A program made the translations under genes and the position numbers. Shown in pieces: positions 32,299-44,975 of a stretch of DNA of 64,000 bases. Position 1 is the first letter of the stretch. Each line of letters begins with the position of its first letter. The notes beneath the pieces are model-generated. The model had not been told where the DNA came from, did no database searches, and was given only the letters and a program-made list of their open reading frames with translations. The DNA comes from Symbiodinium natans (lineage: Eukaryota > Sar > Dinophyceae > Suessiales > Symbiodiniaceae). Location of the stretch: NCBI GenBank assembly GCA_905221605.1, contig CAJNDS010002258.1, forward strand, positions 260,501 through 324,500. Reading direction: 5' to 3'.

Positions 32299-35200
32299 GT
32301 GCGGCTGAACACCATGCGCTCACTGGGCACCTTCATTGGCCCCTTCGGGAGTACGCTGCTGTGCATGCTGCCCAAGGCAGGTCTCCCTATCAACGTGTAG
32401 ATGTTCATGCAAGGCGTAGCGGAAGTGTTTTCTCCGCATGAAAGCTCTCTGGCGTAACGCTCCGGAACTCGGAGCGATGAAGGGTACGCGCGTGCAACTG
32501 TGATACTTGCGAAGATGTGCGGCGCTGGCGTTGCAGCTTCAGCTTCCTTTAGCAAAAACAAGGACGTAGATTTTGCTTGAAATGTCGCAAAAGAAAGATG
32601 ACCAGAGGTTTCTTGACTGGAGGCAATGTTGGTTCTGTGTGAGCTTGTGGTCTCTGGTCTGCTTCTTGCTGTCTTGCTGCAATCTGGAACTGGCATCTGG
32701 GGGAGGCAGTGCTCCCTGCAAGGAGGGCCTCTTCAACGAGCTCAACTCGGCAGGCGTTCCTTCGTGGTTGTCGAGGAGACCTGGGCCTGGTTTTGCATGG
32801 TTTTGCCACGCCAGGCTGGGCGATAGCTGCGGCGAACCTCGTGGGCATCGTGCTGTGCTGGTGTTGGGTTCCCAGGTTTTCTGCCAGGCACTACGCGACC
32901 GCTATGTTGCGACACAAAACGGGCACACCACCACTACCACCACCATCGCCATAGCCACCACCGGAGTGCTTCAGAGTGCAGGGACATATTGCTCACCCTG
33001 CTGAAGTCCAGCTTTGTAGCCATCGCTGTGTGTAATTCTTCAAACGCAGATCGGCTTTCTGATCCAGCTGTACCGAAGGGTGAACCACACCAAGGAGCCT
33101 TTCCGGCACGTTTTGCAGCGATTTGCAGGTGCAGTTTTGTGCTGGAGTAACACCCGCAAGTATGACACACACCAAGCTGTGCTCGAAACAGTTAGCAGCT
33201 AGCAGTTGTCGTAGGTTTTCTGAGGACGAGAAAGTAGACGGAAATCGCAGGCGAATTAACATGTGTGATCAATTCAATGGAAGGTACCTGTGAAGACCTT
33301 TGAAATGGCCGACGTTATCTTTTTGCGGAATTGCAGACACCTGTCTTTTGAGAGTTGTGGCAGGTTTCTGCTGCGGAGCGCGGGCAGGCCGCTCCTGCTT
33401 CGACCTTTCCATCTTCCATGACTTCTAAGCCGTTGTGAGCATTCTGTGTTCTCCCCGCTACTGAGGCACGCGGCATCCCTACCACTCCTAGCCAAGTCAC
33501 GCGCAAAGCTGGGGTTCGCTGGGCAGACTGGTTGGGGCCTGTTGTAGCTGTTGTGATGTTTGCTGGACGAGCCCCCTTCGCCTAACTCGGCTTCTGCTCG
33601 TGGCCCGAAGTGGATGCACTGCCTCTGCATATCGCAAGTAACCTACGCTGGGATGCATCGTGGAACCACCCTTAAGCTTTCCCCATGGCACATCGACGGA
33701 CCTGCTCGTCCAATCTCAGGCCACATGCCGGCACCGAGCAGCGCCTCCGGGAGCTAGCGGCGAGTTACGAGGGCCTCAGCAGGGGGCCGAAACGAGACTT
33801 GCTCTAAGAGACTCTTGGCATTCCGGACGTGGTTTGTTGTCCAAGATCTTTCTTGCTTGATTTTGTGCCCTCTCCGCACTTGAGCCATTGTTTGCTCTCC
33901 TCAAGCTCTAGGCTGAGGGTCTGAGAAAGCATGGCGGCCAGAGGGAGCAGCGAGCTGCCAGACTGGGCTCGCACACCCGGGCCAGCGACACAGGCAGACC
34001 TGGAGGCTGCATGCCAAGAGCTGGAACAGGCCGTGGCGATGCACCAGAACCCAGAGGAGAATCCCGTGTCGCTGGACGTGCCGACTCAAGGCGAGGCATG
34101 GCTGCCAGCGGTCTCAGTGCAGGGGCCTTACGAGCACGCCTTCTCCCCGACACAGGTGCAGAGGAGCCCGACTCCTGCGACCTCTCCAGCCGCGACAGTC
34201 CTGGATCCTCTCTCTCAGCAGGACGCCCCGCCCTTGGAGCAGCAGGAGGCCCTGCAGAGCTTCGTCACGCCCGAGAGAAAGCGGAGAGGGGCAACTCTGG
34301 AGTCCAGCCTGACGCCATCTCCGGGAACAGGGACACTGCGCCGGAAGCTGCACAAGCACATGGGGGTGAAGGAGTACCCGTCGCCGACGCCGACGCCCTG
34401 CCTGGCGCCGAGCCTTGAGAGCATCCGGGAGGGTAGCCAGCAGTCCGAGGACGAAGCCGACTGTGCCGAGGACGTCTACGCGAATCCGGAGCACGACGTG
34501 CCGGTAGAGATGATGGATGAGCCGATAGCCAGGCCGCTGCACCTGTGCCCGCAGATACACGCCGTGGAGCTCGTCGCCTTCTACGTCTTAGAGCTGTCCT
34601 ACCACGGGCAGCACAGCGGCTTCAGGGGCGCGGCTCTCAACTTATTTGTAGAGCAGAGCATCGAGGCCTTCATGCAGCTCTAAGAGTCAGCATGACATGG
34701 AGACTCCAGCATGGCCCAGCTTCCCCCCCTCACAGCATGACATTAAAAAAAAAAACATTTGCCACTTGTCTCACCTTCCCCTAAACCCTTCTCATGGCGT
34801 CACGCCAAGCAGGAGATCCTAGATGGCCCCCTTTTTTTTTTTTTTTTTTTCTTTTTTACACCCTTTGCTAGCACGACTTGGAGACTCCTCATGGCATGAC
34901 GCGGACTGGCGCGGCGGGCCTACGCGGGGAGGGTTCGGGGCGTCATGCCAGGAGGAGAGGCCCCGCGTCATGCTAGCGGCTTCTTCGGCGTCATGCTTGG
35001 AGGGTTTAAGGCTGAATGAGCACACATTGTGGAGATGTCTCCTGCTTGGCGTGACGCCATGAGAAGGGTTTAGGGGAAGGTGAGACAAGTGGCAAATGTT
35101 TTTTTTTAATGTCATGCTGTGAGGGGGGGAAGCTGGGCCATGCTGGAGTCTCCATGTCATGCTGACAAATGCTGCCTCTAGAGAAGGGGGGGGGCGTCAT

Positions 35201-38079
35201 GCCAGCAGGAGTCTCCGTGTCATGCTCGCAGGCCCGCCGCGGCTCCGGTCCGCGTCCTGCCGCCAGTGCCGCCAGCAGCCTCCTCGGAGCCAGGGCCCGC
35301 CGATGCTCCTTCTAGGAGAGACAAGCGTGGCTTCAGGGGCCTTTGGACCACGGGCGTGATGCAGTGGCGAGAGATGCTGGAGGAGATGAATCTTCAAGCA
35401 CACCCAGAGGGCTTGGCGCTCCGGCTGCCGCCAGCCTTGAATCCCGCGTGGAGCTACGACGTGCGCCCTGGCGACTGCATCGACCTTCGCTTCTACCAGA
35501 GGCCCCCGGAGGACCAAGCGCTCTTGCGTGCCCGGTTGGAGGCTCTGCCCAAGCAGGAGCGCCGCAGCCACCGCGTCTGGAACCTCTTCCGGGGCCAGCT
35601 CGGCCGCTTCTGGTGCTACAACCTGCCTGGGATCCAGGCGCGCATGGCCAGCTTGGACGCGGCGCTCTCCGAGGAGCTCGGCTGCTCCAGCGCCGACGAC
35701 TGCCTCGGCGTCGTGCATCTCTTATGTACCTCCAGGTTCATTAAACTCGGCAGCAGCAGTCTTCGGGTCTACGTCAAGGATGCCGTCCGCCTCAAGGCCT
35801 GTCCACTGCGTCGCAGCTTGGAAAGGTACGTGCGCCTGTACCTCCGCCCGCGCCAGGCCGTGCTGACCAGGCTTCCGGTGGTGATGCTCACCCGGACAAG
35901 GGCCCAGGCGGCCCTCTTGGAGAAGTGGATGCACTGCTGGCTGCGCGTCGGCCACAAGGAGGAGGCCCGCATCCCCCAGGGAGACGGGCAGGGCAAGACG
36001 CTGGAGCTCTACCAGCTCGGCTACCTGGACATGATCCTGGGCCAGCTGGAGATCGCCGCCCAGAAGAGCGCCACCCAGTTGCTGGCCGGCATCGAGGGCC
36101 TCAGCAACTACGAGGACCAGCTTCAGCTGAGGGGCAGCTCGGAGGCCGCCCTTGCCGTCAAGGAGGAGCTCGAGAGCACCTTGTCCTGGGCTTCCCTCTC
36201 TCTCTAAGTCCACCGCCCCGGAGTGCCGAGACCAGGAACCCTTCGGAGAGCGGCGCCAGAGAGAGATGGCTTCTTCCCTGCTTCTTTTTTTTCTGCTCGA
36301 AGCTCGCTGCGAGAGCGGCCTCAAGCCAGTTTTGGGCATGCGAGTAAAGACCCTCCTGAAAGGAGGCGCAACATGTGTGCCCCGCGAAAGGCCCGAAAAG
36401 GTGGGGGGGGATGTACAGTGCATCCTCAAAGACCCTCCCACCGCCCGCCCTCACGCCAGCCCAAACGAGCCAGACCTGTACCAAAGCCTGAACGGTGCTT
36501 CTGCATGGACGGCACCACTTGCATGAGAAAAAAAAAGACCGCAGAACTTTGACATGAACTCCCTGACGGTACAGCACAAGCATGTCACAGCATGTTAGAA
36601 GTCTTTGTCATGCTACCATTGGATCTTTTTGACGAGGCTCTACAGCACGCCTCACTCGCAACGTGCTTTGAGCCAATTTGAGTCCTGTTCTCTGCTTAGG
36701 CCGATTTGGACAACTCCTGTGATTTGGACATGCCTGTTGTTTCAGGCTTCCCGAACAGTCCAGAACAGTCGCACGCATTGGTGGGATTGTGCTGTAGAGT
36801 CGCGGGAGCTGAGTGCAGGTCACAACTGCGCTGCTCTTGGCAGTGCTAGAGGTGGTCCCGCCAATCGTCCTCACAGACGAGTTCCGGCTGCCGCCGGCGG
36901 CAACGTCGATTTTGTTCGGCGTTGCCTCGCTGGCAGTGTTCGCGTTGTTTGCGCTCGTTGAGGCGAGATATGAGTTTCGGGGGAGCATGGACAAATGGAC
37001 AAGCATCAAGTCATGTTTAGAAGCGCTGGGGCCCTCGGGGCTGAAATCTGCGTTGCAGGTCCTGAGTCGGAAGGTGAGCGGGCGAAAGCTGATGCGTCGA
37101 CCTGAGGACTGAGGACTCGTGGAGGCTGTGTGTGTATCTGTCGTATCTGTGTGTCGTAGCTTAACTTTCATCAGGTCTTCGATGCACTAGACTGCACTAG
37201 ACTCGCTAGGACAAGATGGGTTTGCAGGGGTCTGCTAAGTGAAGTGCGCAGTGCCATACCGGGACATGGAGTCGACCAAGTAGTCGCTGAGGATCGCAGG
37301 CGTCGTTGTGATGTCCTGTGGCGCCCTCTGGGCGCAGACGAGCTGGGCGGTAGGCCGACATCTCGGTACTGAAATTCAATGATTCATCATCGTCGCGATT
37401 AGGGTCGCCCAGCGTCTGGCACACGCAGGTGGGTCCTTCCTTGCAGCTTGGCGGCATCCTGGTCCCGATCCAGAAGAGGGAAGTCCCCGGCAGCGTGTCG
37501 TCAGATGTTGTCTTCAGGAGTTTGTGCTGCCCTGGTTGGCGTTGTCCCCAGAGCGTCCGAAGAGGGGTGGCTTCACTGACCACTTGAAGCTTTGGTTGAT
37601 AGTAGGCCAATTCGCCAGGTGATCACCGTGGCACCAGCACCGCTCATACGCACACCGGCCCGGACTCTCTACACCAGCCACCTCCCCAAGCATGTTCAGG
37701 CGACAATGCGTGTTCGGGTGTTGTGACGAGCTTGGACCCTTGAGAAGCGACTTCGGTCAAAGTCTCAAGTGTGCCAGGGCACCATGCAGGGCATCTCGGA
37801 GGCGGCGTTTTCCTTCGCCAACTTCCTTGGCCCCATTTTGGGGAGTCATGTGGCGACTTCAGGCAGGTGCAATGCCTGCAAGATAACCTCTGCAAAGTAA
37901 GTCTCTGTCTCTCTCCCTGTGCCAAAGCAGGTGGCTTCCAAGGGCTGCGCCTGACGATCCTCGGCTTGGTGGCGGCGGAAGTGTTGCTGCTGCTCATCGG
38001 CTTCCCACGCCCCATGTTTGCACGTTTCGCTTTTCGCTTTTCCCCCCTTGTCCTCAGATCTTTGGGTGATGGCGGATGA
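32299..38079 (+). CDS. major facilitator superfamily transporter, partial exon set
   Basis: Several AG|G-started exons read as MFS transmembrane segments. About 32299-32380 is VRLNTMRSLGTFIGPFGSTL; 32815 to about 32876 is GWAIAAANLVGIVLCWCWVP, the usual P/GW opening of helix 6. From 36819 to about 36975 is TTALLLAVLEVVPPIVLTDE, then LPPAATSILFGVASLAVFAL, helices 7-8. About 37770-37846 is CQGTMQGISEAAFSFANFLG, the QGxxQG helix. From 37931 comes GLRLTILGLVAAEVLLLLIG, the last helix, with a stop at 38079. The pattern resembles SPX-MFS/MFSD8-type carriers, but the substrate is unknown. Helices 1-4 were not found. The exons flank a GC-rich gene at 33931-36207, so either that gene is nested in an MFS intron or two transporter fragments are present. 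Confidence 0.6.
33931..36207 (+). CDS. unknown GC-rich protein, 573 aa after removal of one intron
   Basis: ATG 33931 follows an in-frame TGA (33922). The first exon is open to TAA 34681; the second open stretch runs to TAA 36205-36207. Removing 34677-35231 (GC...AG, exon restarting with G) restores a CAG codon and gives one frame of 574 codons including the stop. The first half is Pro/Ser/Glu-rich and probably disordered (TPERKRRG, SPTPTPCLAPSLES), ending in a more ordered part (AVELVAFYVLELSYHGQHSG). The second half is globular (RRSHRVWNLFRGQLGRFWCY; LEKWMHCWLRVGHKEEARIP). No family is recognised. Third codon positions are strongly G/C, unlike the neighbours. Alternatives: two separate genes, or a retroposed copy later hit by an insertion. 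Confidence 0.55.
34686..35166. repeat. 130-bp terminal inverted repeat (foldback/introner-like)
   Basis: Arms 34686-34816 and 35038-35166 are reverse complements over about 130 bp, differing only in an A/T run (11 versus 9). The outer ends start GTCAGCATGACATGGAGACT. The word AGCATGACAyGGAGACTCC also recurs at about 34870 and, inverted, at about 35206-35226, so the element is built of nested inverted copies. The 220-bp loop contains T19 (34832-34850) and several GGCGTCATGC words. It lies wholly inside the proposed intron 34677-35231. Confidence 0.92.
36208..36818. other. no gene seen
   Basis: Between the GC-rich gene and the next transporter exon. It contains T9 (about 36283) and A9 (about 36527) runs. 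No coding evidence. Confidence 0.35.
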
Positions 38080-38683
38080 TTCAGCCACTGAGGCCTGGTT
38101 CCCGGCTCTGAGCTTTAGAAGCTTTAGCCGTGCACCATCCTTTTTTCGGAGAGATCTACTCATCTGCTCCAAACAGGGCCCTCACACACATCCAAGTGTC
38201 ATCTCTCCGAAGACAGATGCGACACGAGTGATAATGTTCTTGGATGCTTTTGGTGCCACGCTTCGGAGCCAAAGAGACGTCGTGAGTTCATGGTGTGAAG
38301 CTCTTGCAGCGAGTCTGGCGCAATGTGGCCTGTGTCTTGCAACCTGTCTACGATCCCGAAATGATAAGTCGAGCAGCTGCAAGTTGAGCCCAGGATTTGA
38401 GGGGTATGAAAGATCCAAGCGGGGCTGAGGAGTTGATCTGAATGGCATTTTCCTTTTGCACTACCCACTACCATCTCATATCCAGTGGCCTCATCGCAGA
38501 TTCATGGGTATAGGTTTTCAAGGCCCGCAAAGGCTCCCTGTTGTTGTGGGGGCGGAACGTGCGCGAATGGCCGTGCTGGGATGCAGAGTTCAGGCCTCAG
38601 GAAAATTCACACAACCTTCAATGCCATGCACGCTGCACTCTCAGGGAGTGGCAGTGCGTGTGTGAGGCAGGCTGCTGGTAGGC

Positions 38684-39100
38684 TTGGTCGTGTCGTCGCC
38701 CAGCCCTTACAGCATCAGCACCCGAAAGCAACCGTCTGCCACAACCTTCGGCGTGCATGGGGATGTTGTACTGGTAGAAGTTTACTCGTCGGAAGTAGAG
38801 TTAGTATTCGCAGACATGGCGAAAATGTTTTGGAGTTCTCTGTTGTCTCTAGATGTCCGGAGGCTGGGCCGCCTCGGGACTTCCGAGCTCGCGGAGCTCG
38901 CTGGGGGCTGTAGAAGAGCATGGAAGAGCTGTGACGATGCAAAGTGCTTTGCTTTCGGGTGGTCCTTGAATGGTACGACGGTTTTCGAGTATGTTCCAGA
39001 GGTATTCCAAGGATTGCTCTGTCGCTCTAGGCCAAAGCCTTCCTGGCTGATTGCCTGGCAAGAAACCAGCACTTCGATCTGGCCTTGGCCTCGGCCGTGA
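38684..39100 (+). CDS. candidate exon, unknown protein
   Basis: An open frame of 138 codons with a protein-like middle: VFADMAKMFWSSLLSLDVRR, CDDAKCFAFGWSLNGTTVFE, then YVPEVFQGLL. Compositionally unlike the chance frames around it. No family recognised; boundaries not set. It may belong to an unknown gene between the transporter and the paralogue pair. Confidence 0.28.
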   Translation: MVVSSPSPYSISTRKQPSATTFGVHGDVVLVEVYSSEVELVFADMAKMFWSSLLSLDVRRLGRLGTSELAELAGGCRRAWKSCDDAKCFAFGWSLNGTTVFEYVPEVFQGLLCRSRPKPSWLIAWQETSTSIWPWPRP

Positions 39101-40440
39101 ACTCCGTGACATGGAATTACATTTTGACTATGTGTCACTATGTTAAATCTGTTATGTGGCGATGTAGTCAAGTTAGCCTGAGCTGGGTCTTTCAGGCCTG
39201 GGAGCAACATGTCGCTCGGGGCTTGTCGGGCAATGCAGGCCCATGCGCCCGGAGCTCTGCTGAGCCGGAGGCAAGCCTTGTGGCCATCGATTGGCATTGC
39301 TCAGCCGACGGCGCACTGAGGTGGACGCCTGCTCTGCAGAGTCCGAGGCAAATCTTACTGTAGAGGTGAGGTCTCCTGTTAGGCTAGAAAAAGGCTCGAC
39401 CACTGGGAAGCAATGGGACATTTGACTGATGGTTTCCAGCAGCCCTAGATACACAGAGGCTTGCCTTGTTCTAGACACCCAACCGGCTCTCCCCGCTAGC
39501 CCCTGCGTGCAAGACATAGATGCTAGGTCGGCCTGTGCTCGTTGACAGGCTGTTACCCTTGACTTCGCGAAGCCTCTGAGTTCAGCCTGGAGCGAAGCAC
39601 TGCGAATGAACCCGGCTGGGCACGGCCGAGTGTGAATCGGTGTGAAACAAGGTCAAGGTCTGCATGCCCCCTACGCAGAGCCGTGCACTCGCGGGCAGCT
39701 GAGATGCTTCAGGGAACAAGGTCTGTCGAGACAACAGACATCGGACAGCTTCCACCTGTCCTAGGTGCGCCAAAGAATTGGCCTGCTCTTGGAGTGCCAG
39801 GGCCCAAAAAAAATGATTCCAAGATATTGGCTCAGGGTGGCCACATTAATGTTGCCATGGCAAACTCAGGCTTGCAGCCAGGTTTGGGCCTCGGAGTAGC
39901 CTCGGCGATCTTTTGTTACATGCAGGGTTGGCACATGGTTCCCAGAACTTTGGACTCAAGCGCTTTGCTGAGGTTTTAGGTGGCAAGTAGGCAAGTACGT
40001 GGCAGTTCTAGCAAGCGCGCTTTAGTTTTTTTGAAAAAACTTGCTTTTGTGAGACGCTGCTTTTGTCTCTCAAGCTGGCTTTGTGCCCGGACTTGCTGGG
40101 AGACGGCGGCAACCTCAGCACGCCAGCCATTCATTGTTTGTTTGGGTGCATTGTAAGGTGCAGAGGAGGCATGTAAGGAGAGAAAGCCAGCAGACCCAGT
40201 CCACTCAGGTATGGGGGAAGGATATGACCGCGCAGGACAGGGTTCGCAAATGTTCGCGGGCTACGGTGCATGCTACTTCAAGCAGCTGTGTTCCCTGAGG
40301 CAATATGCCCAATCTTAACGGCGGAGACTATTCCGAGCTCGGTGTCACTGAGCGGGTAATGACGACAGGCGCGTGGCGCCGGGGGGCGGGGCAAAGGGAG
40401 GATGAGGGCTCGTCCTTGCTGGTGCTGGCGCTGGTTGTCA
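39101..40440. other. no gene seen
   Basis: Short overlapping frames only on both strands; no motif or convincing splice pair. Confidence 0.35.
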
Positions 40441-43400
40441 GGAAACGTGCTGACCCATAGCGAGTCCATGGAGATTACAAACGATCCACGTTTCTTCCAG
40501 GAGCTTTCGCAAGTCTGCCGGTCGACTGTCCTTGCTCCAAAGTCTCCCTTCGCTTCAAGCATGTGCTCACGTAGCCAGTTTCGTTTTTCAGATCCTTTCC
40601 ATCTCGGGCAGTCTGGAGGATAACGTGATCAATTACCGCCTGGCCGCCTTCGCGGGCCTCGGCGTCGTGGCCGGCCTCATGGTCCAGAATTCGATGGATG
40701 CCTTGTCTGCAATCCTCAATCTTGAGTGTTTGTGATTTGATTCCCTTTCTTCTGCATCATGCCCTGGTGCGGTTTTGGCTGCAACATGTTAATCCCTGTT
40801 CTGCTTCTAGCCGCTCCCTCTCAATGCGTTTGTGTCTGCGTGTGTGGACAAAACTACGTTGCTGGCCTTCCTGGCCCCCGTGATGACCACGACATTTCTG
40901 ATGCGTTCTGCAGCACGCCTGCTGAGCTTGTTGGGATTTGTTGGGTGGCTTTCGCTGGACACTGGCAGCGGCGTACTTGGCCTTGCATGGCCCTGCGAGC
41001 CAGGTGCCGAGGTGTGGCTTTTCTTGGTCTCCTGGTGAGACGATCCCCCCCCCTCACTCTGAGGCTGAAGTGTATGGCAGGAGGAGGCAGTCTCACCCTG
41101 GGCCCTGGGCCTTGCCGGCAATCTGGGGCATTTCGAGAAGGCGGCCGCCTGCATGCCGCTTCGCTGCTCGTCAATGCCTGCGCTTAGAATTGCTCCTACA
41201 AGGGGGCCCGGAGTGCCCGGCTGCAGCATGTTCTAGTACATCCTTTTGTGGCAGGGTTGCGTTGGGTGTGCTCCTGCTTCTCGATCTCATCATCTCGACT
41301 CGGAGCTTGTCACCCCTCAGGGAGCTTCACAACTCTCAGACGAACCGTGCGGCCTTGGACTTACCGTAAATTGCCTGCTTATTGCACATGTTCTAGTTCA
41401 AGGTAACCCCTTGTCAGACAGGACTGCTGTGGCCATGCTTTGTCCCGGTCTTGTTAGTGCATCGGTGCACTTGTTGTCCAAGATCACCTGTAGTTCGTCA
41501 GGGGGTTGGAGGGTGCTCTGTTTCGAGGCAGTAGTGGGCAAATCATCGCAGATCGGGTTTCTCGTACCAGTGCTCGCAGTCAGAAAAGACACGGCACCCA
41601 GGACCATCTGTTCGACATGAAGAAGGACATGTGTGAGTGGTATAAACCCCACAAGCATATGGACAGCACCTGCCAGTTCATTGCCTTTATCTTGCTCGGG
41701 GTTGTGCATTTCTTGAATATCATCGCCACATACGTCGGCGTTGCGCAGCCCTACCATACCGTTCGGTTGATGACAGCTGGGCCTACCGGAAGCTTGGCCA
41801 AACTGCCGTGCTGAGGATGAGTTCGTGTTGAAAGCAGTCGCAAGCCCACACCCTCTCGTTAGCTGCGTGGGGAGCGTGCGGTCTCAGGATTCGAGTCGGC
41901 GGCCTGCTGCTTGGTATAAGCATGAGAAACCGCTCAGAATGCACGTGGGGAAGTTCTCGAAAGGTTCCGTTTTGGGGCCTTATTGCCCAAACCAATGTAG
42001 TTTTTCGAAAGCCATTTGTATCATTTGTTTTACTGCCGAAGCTCACACACATGAATAGACATGAACACATTGTGCCAAGAATCGCCTACCTACATGGTGC
42101 CGATGCACCTGTTCCAACAGTATATAGACTGCAAGGTGCAGTTTCAGCGATTTCATGTGCTTAGAGCAAAAGCTCAAGTCTTTCCAGGCTATTATCTGAA
42201 CAAGAACGTCATCGCTTGGCGTCACTTCGCCATCTGGGGTGCTCTCGTCAGTCTGCCTATGTTTGTGGCCAGCACTGGTCTTCGCAACCCGACAGATCAG
42301 ATTTGCAGAGATTGTTTTTACTTTGTAGTCCTTGGGGGTTTGGCTCGAAGACGGCGGAGGGATGCCGCTTTTTTTGTTTTTTTTCTAATGCTGAAGTCGT
42401 GCCATCGCCGAAGGCATGGTGGTCAAGTTCGACAGGGAGCTTGGGTCAGCAATTCCTTCGTTTGGAGAAGAGTAACTGACGCGTCACAGCAGAAATTCGG
42501 CAGTCGTCGGCATACGCCCCTGAGGAGAATATGGCAGAGCAGGATGCGCCTGAGAATCTGCCGGACGTGTGTCGAGTGCTTGGCTTCGGTTCGTGGCTTG
42601 GCCGATGTGGTCCTGAACCTGGCCGAGCCTTTGTAAAGTCTCCCTGGTGCCATGTGTGCTCAGGTGCGGCATGTTCATGCTCATGGCTTTCTCTGTCTGC
42701 TGCTTGGCCGATGCAAGCCTCTAAGTGGGTTCCCCAAAACCAGCAAAAAGTATTGGAACGCCCCAGCCTGCCAAACCCGCGATTAGATTGGATTCCGAGC
42801 TCTTCAATTGCATCAGCAGCCCGAAAATGGGGAACCCGAAACTCGCATAAGCTTTGAAACCCTCACACCCTGCACTGCACCCCTAACCTCCATGAGCTCA
42901 GCGCTCTGTTATGTTGGAATGGCCATGGACATACCGCACATTGCAAGTGCCGCTTCGTTGCACACGAGGGTTTCCATGGTTTGCCGGCAAACGGAGCTCA
43001 GGATGTTACAGTGGGGTTGGGGGCGGTGGGTGGGGGTGGCACCGGCGGTCCGCTCATGTCTTGTACCCGCCTCGCCATGTGCTTTGGGCCACGGCGTGGT
43101 TGTGGAGCTGTAACAGCCACTTCAAGGACGATTGCAACACCACAACACAGGCCCAGCCACTCACGGGGCCACCCCTTGCATGTGGCAACGACTCCTGTGA
43201 CCGCTGCGGTCACTCCGGTGCCTTTTTGACCAAGTCTTGTACCGCAATTGGCCTAATTCGGCGACCGTACCGGAATGTGGCCCCCGCAAGTTCGGCCGGG
43301 GAAGCTCATGTACGGCGTGTGGCTCAAAGAGGCTGGCTGTAGGTCCAGGGAGGCTCATGGGCCGGAATTAGGCGGGCGACTGCACCGGACTGCGTCTCTT

Positions 43401-43893
43401 CATAGGCCAGGGAGGCGACACGACTGTCCTGAACGGAACTATAGCTGGAGTCTTAAGCCTGCCCCTTGGAATATGTTGCCGAACTGAATGCTGTGCCTTG
43501 TATTTTTCCATCGCAAATACACATGAAGCAGACAGTCGGGTGTGTTGCCCTAAACCCCAACCCTGCACTTAAAACTTTTTCCATCGGACCGGAAACTCCG
43601 AACCAACATTGAAAACAAAAGCGAAGCGCACCCTTCCCAACACTGCAACTTTTCAATCCGCGCAGTCCGGTTTTTGGGGGCGGGGTTTGGCTTAACTTCT
43701 GCAATGTCGATACTGTGTTGCACTGTGTTCTGCGCTGCTCCAGCACAGCAGGCTCATGTCTGATAATGGCTGTAGTACCCTGCTGTCTCAGATTGTATTC
43801 ATCGGAAGCACTTTGCCATCTTCGATGAGCGGTACAAGCTACTGGAAGACAACCTTCGACAACATGAACAAGTCCTTGTCACGATGTCGCGGA
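40441..43893 (+). CDS. unknown membrane protein, paralogue copy A
   Basis: Defined by comparison with copy B 4-5 kb downstream. Blocks in order: about 40459-40505 ESMEITNDPRFFQ; 40592 to about 40700 NVINYRLAAFAGLGVVAGLM, then VQNSMDA; 41602-41788 DHLFDMKKDM, then FIAFILLGVVHFLNIIATYV and GVAQPYHTVRLMTAGPTG; about 42091-42155 VPMHLFQQYIDCKVQFQRFH; 42188 to about 42285 GYYLNKNVIAWRHFAIWGAL, then VSLPMFVASTGLR; about 42416 GMVVKFDRE; about 43803-43890 HRKHFAIFDERYKLLEDNLR. At least three hydrophobic helices suggest a multi-pass membrane protein. The family is not recognised. Exon 41602-41788 is continuous here but split by two introns in copy B. Confidence 0.6.
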
Positions 43894-44975
43894 GGGGCGT
43901 CCCCAGGTGGGTCAAATGTGTTGCGGTGTGGAATGTCGATTTCTGCGGGTGTTTCGCACAAGCATCGTGGTCCCCGGGCAGGAGGTGACTCTTTTGCCCA
44001 TGCGGTGTGTCGCGCATCTTGCAGCGGCACGTCCTGTAGCACATTACCTTATATACATGATGCACATGTTTCACTTGCGCTGATGGAGTGGAAATGCTGG
44101 GCGGCATTCGGCAGCTAGCAGCTAGCTGTTTCCAATCTTCAGTACTTCGAAATGTGCCTAGCATCTGAATAAAAGAACCAGTGTTGATGGTACCTTCCGC
44201 TTGAGTACCCCGCAGTAGCTTGGAGCTAGCAGCGCCCAAAGCGGTGTTCAGCCAACAAATTCGACTGCACGGTCGGTATGTCTCACGTCCCCGTGGAGAA
44301 GGACAAGCTTTGAGCGTCTTGTGTTTTAAAATTCAGCAGTCTGAAGCGGGCTCTGTGTAGACGAGTCTTTGTCCATCCGGGGTTGCCGAGTTTTGTGCCA
44401 ACGCCGCGGCGATGCCTGCAAGGCGATGCTTGCATGATTGGACAAGTCTGGTAATGTCGGGTTTTTTAGGTTTTCGAACTGCACAGTGTACAGAAGAGCG
44501 GGAAAGAAAGGGCGCCCATCTGTTTCTAATTTCTGCAAGATGACATGTGGCACGCCGAACACCGCTGCGCCGCTGGCCCAGCTCACACATTGTTGCCGCA
44601 GCATCTGGCTTCGGATCTCTCCCGCGGCAGCCGCCGCATGCACAGTTCAAGAGAGATGCTACTTGGCGGCGCATCTGTTGTCCTGAAGCTTGCGGAACAT
44701 GAAATTTGCCGAACAACATTTCAAGCCAAAACTCAGGTCCGCCAGATATACAAGCATGCGACTCGCAGATGCTGATGACGAAGGCAGAACCTTGGCGCAG
44801 TTTCGAGAGGAAACGCTTTCTGCAGAGCCTGGTAGTTTTGGCTTCGCCTTGGGATCCAAGTACCGCGCCTGGATGCTGGGGCCCACTCTGGCCTTGGCGT
44901 GGCGGAATACGTGTTGGAGTCAGGTGCGGATGGGGACTGCGCAAAGCAATTGGGCCCAGTAGCTTGAGTGTGCAG

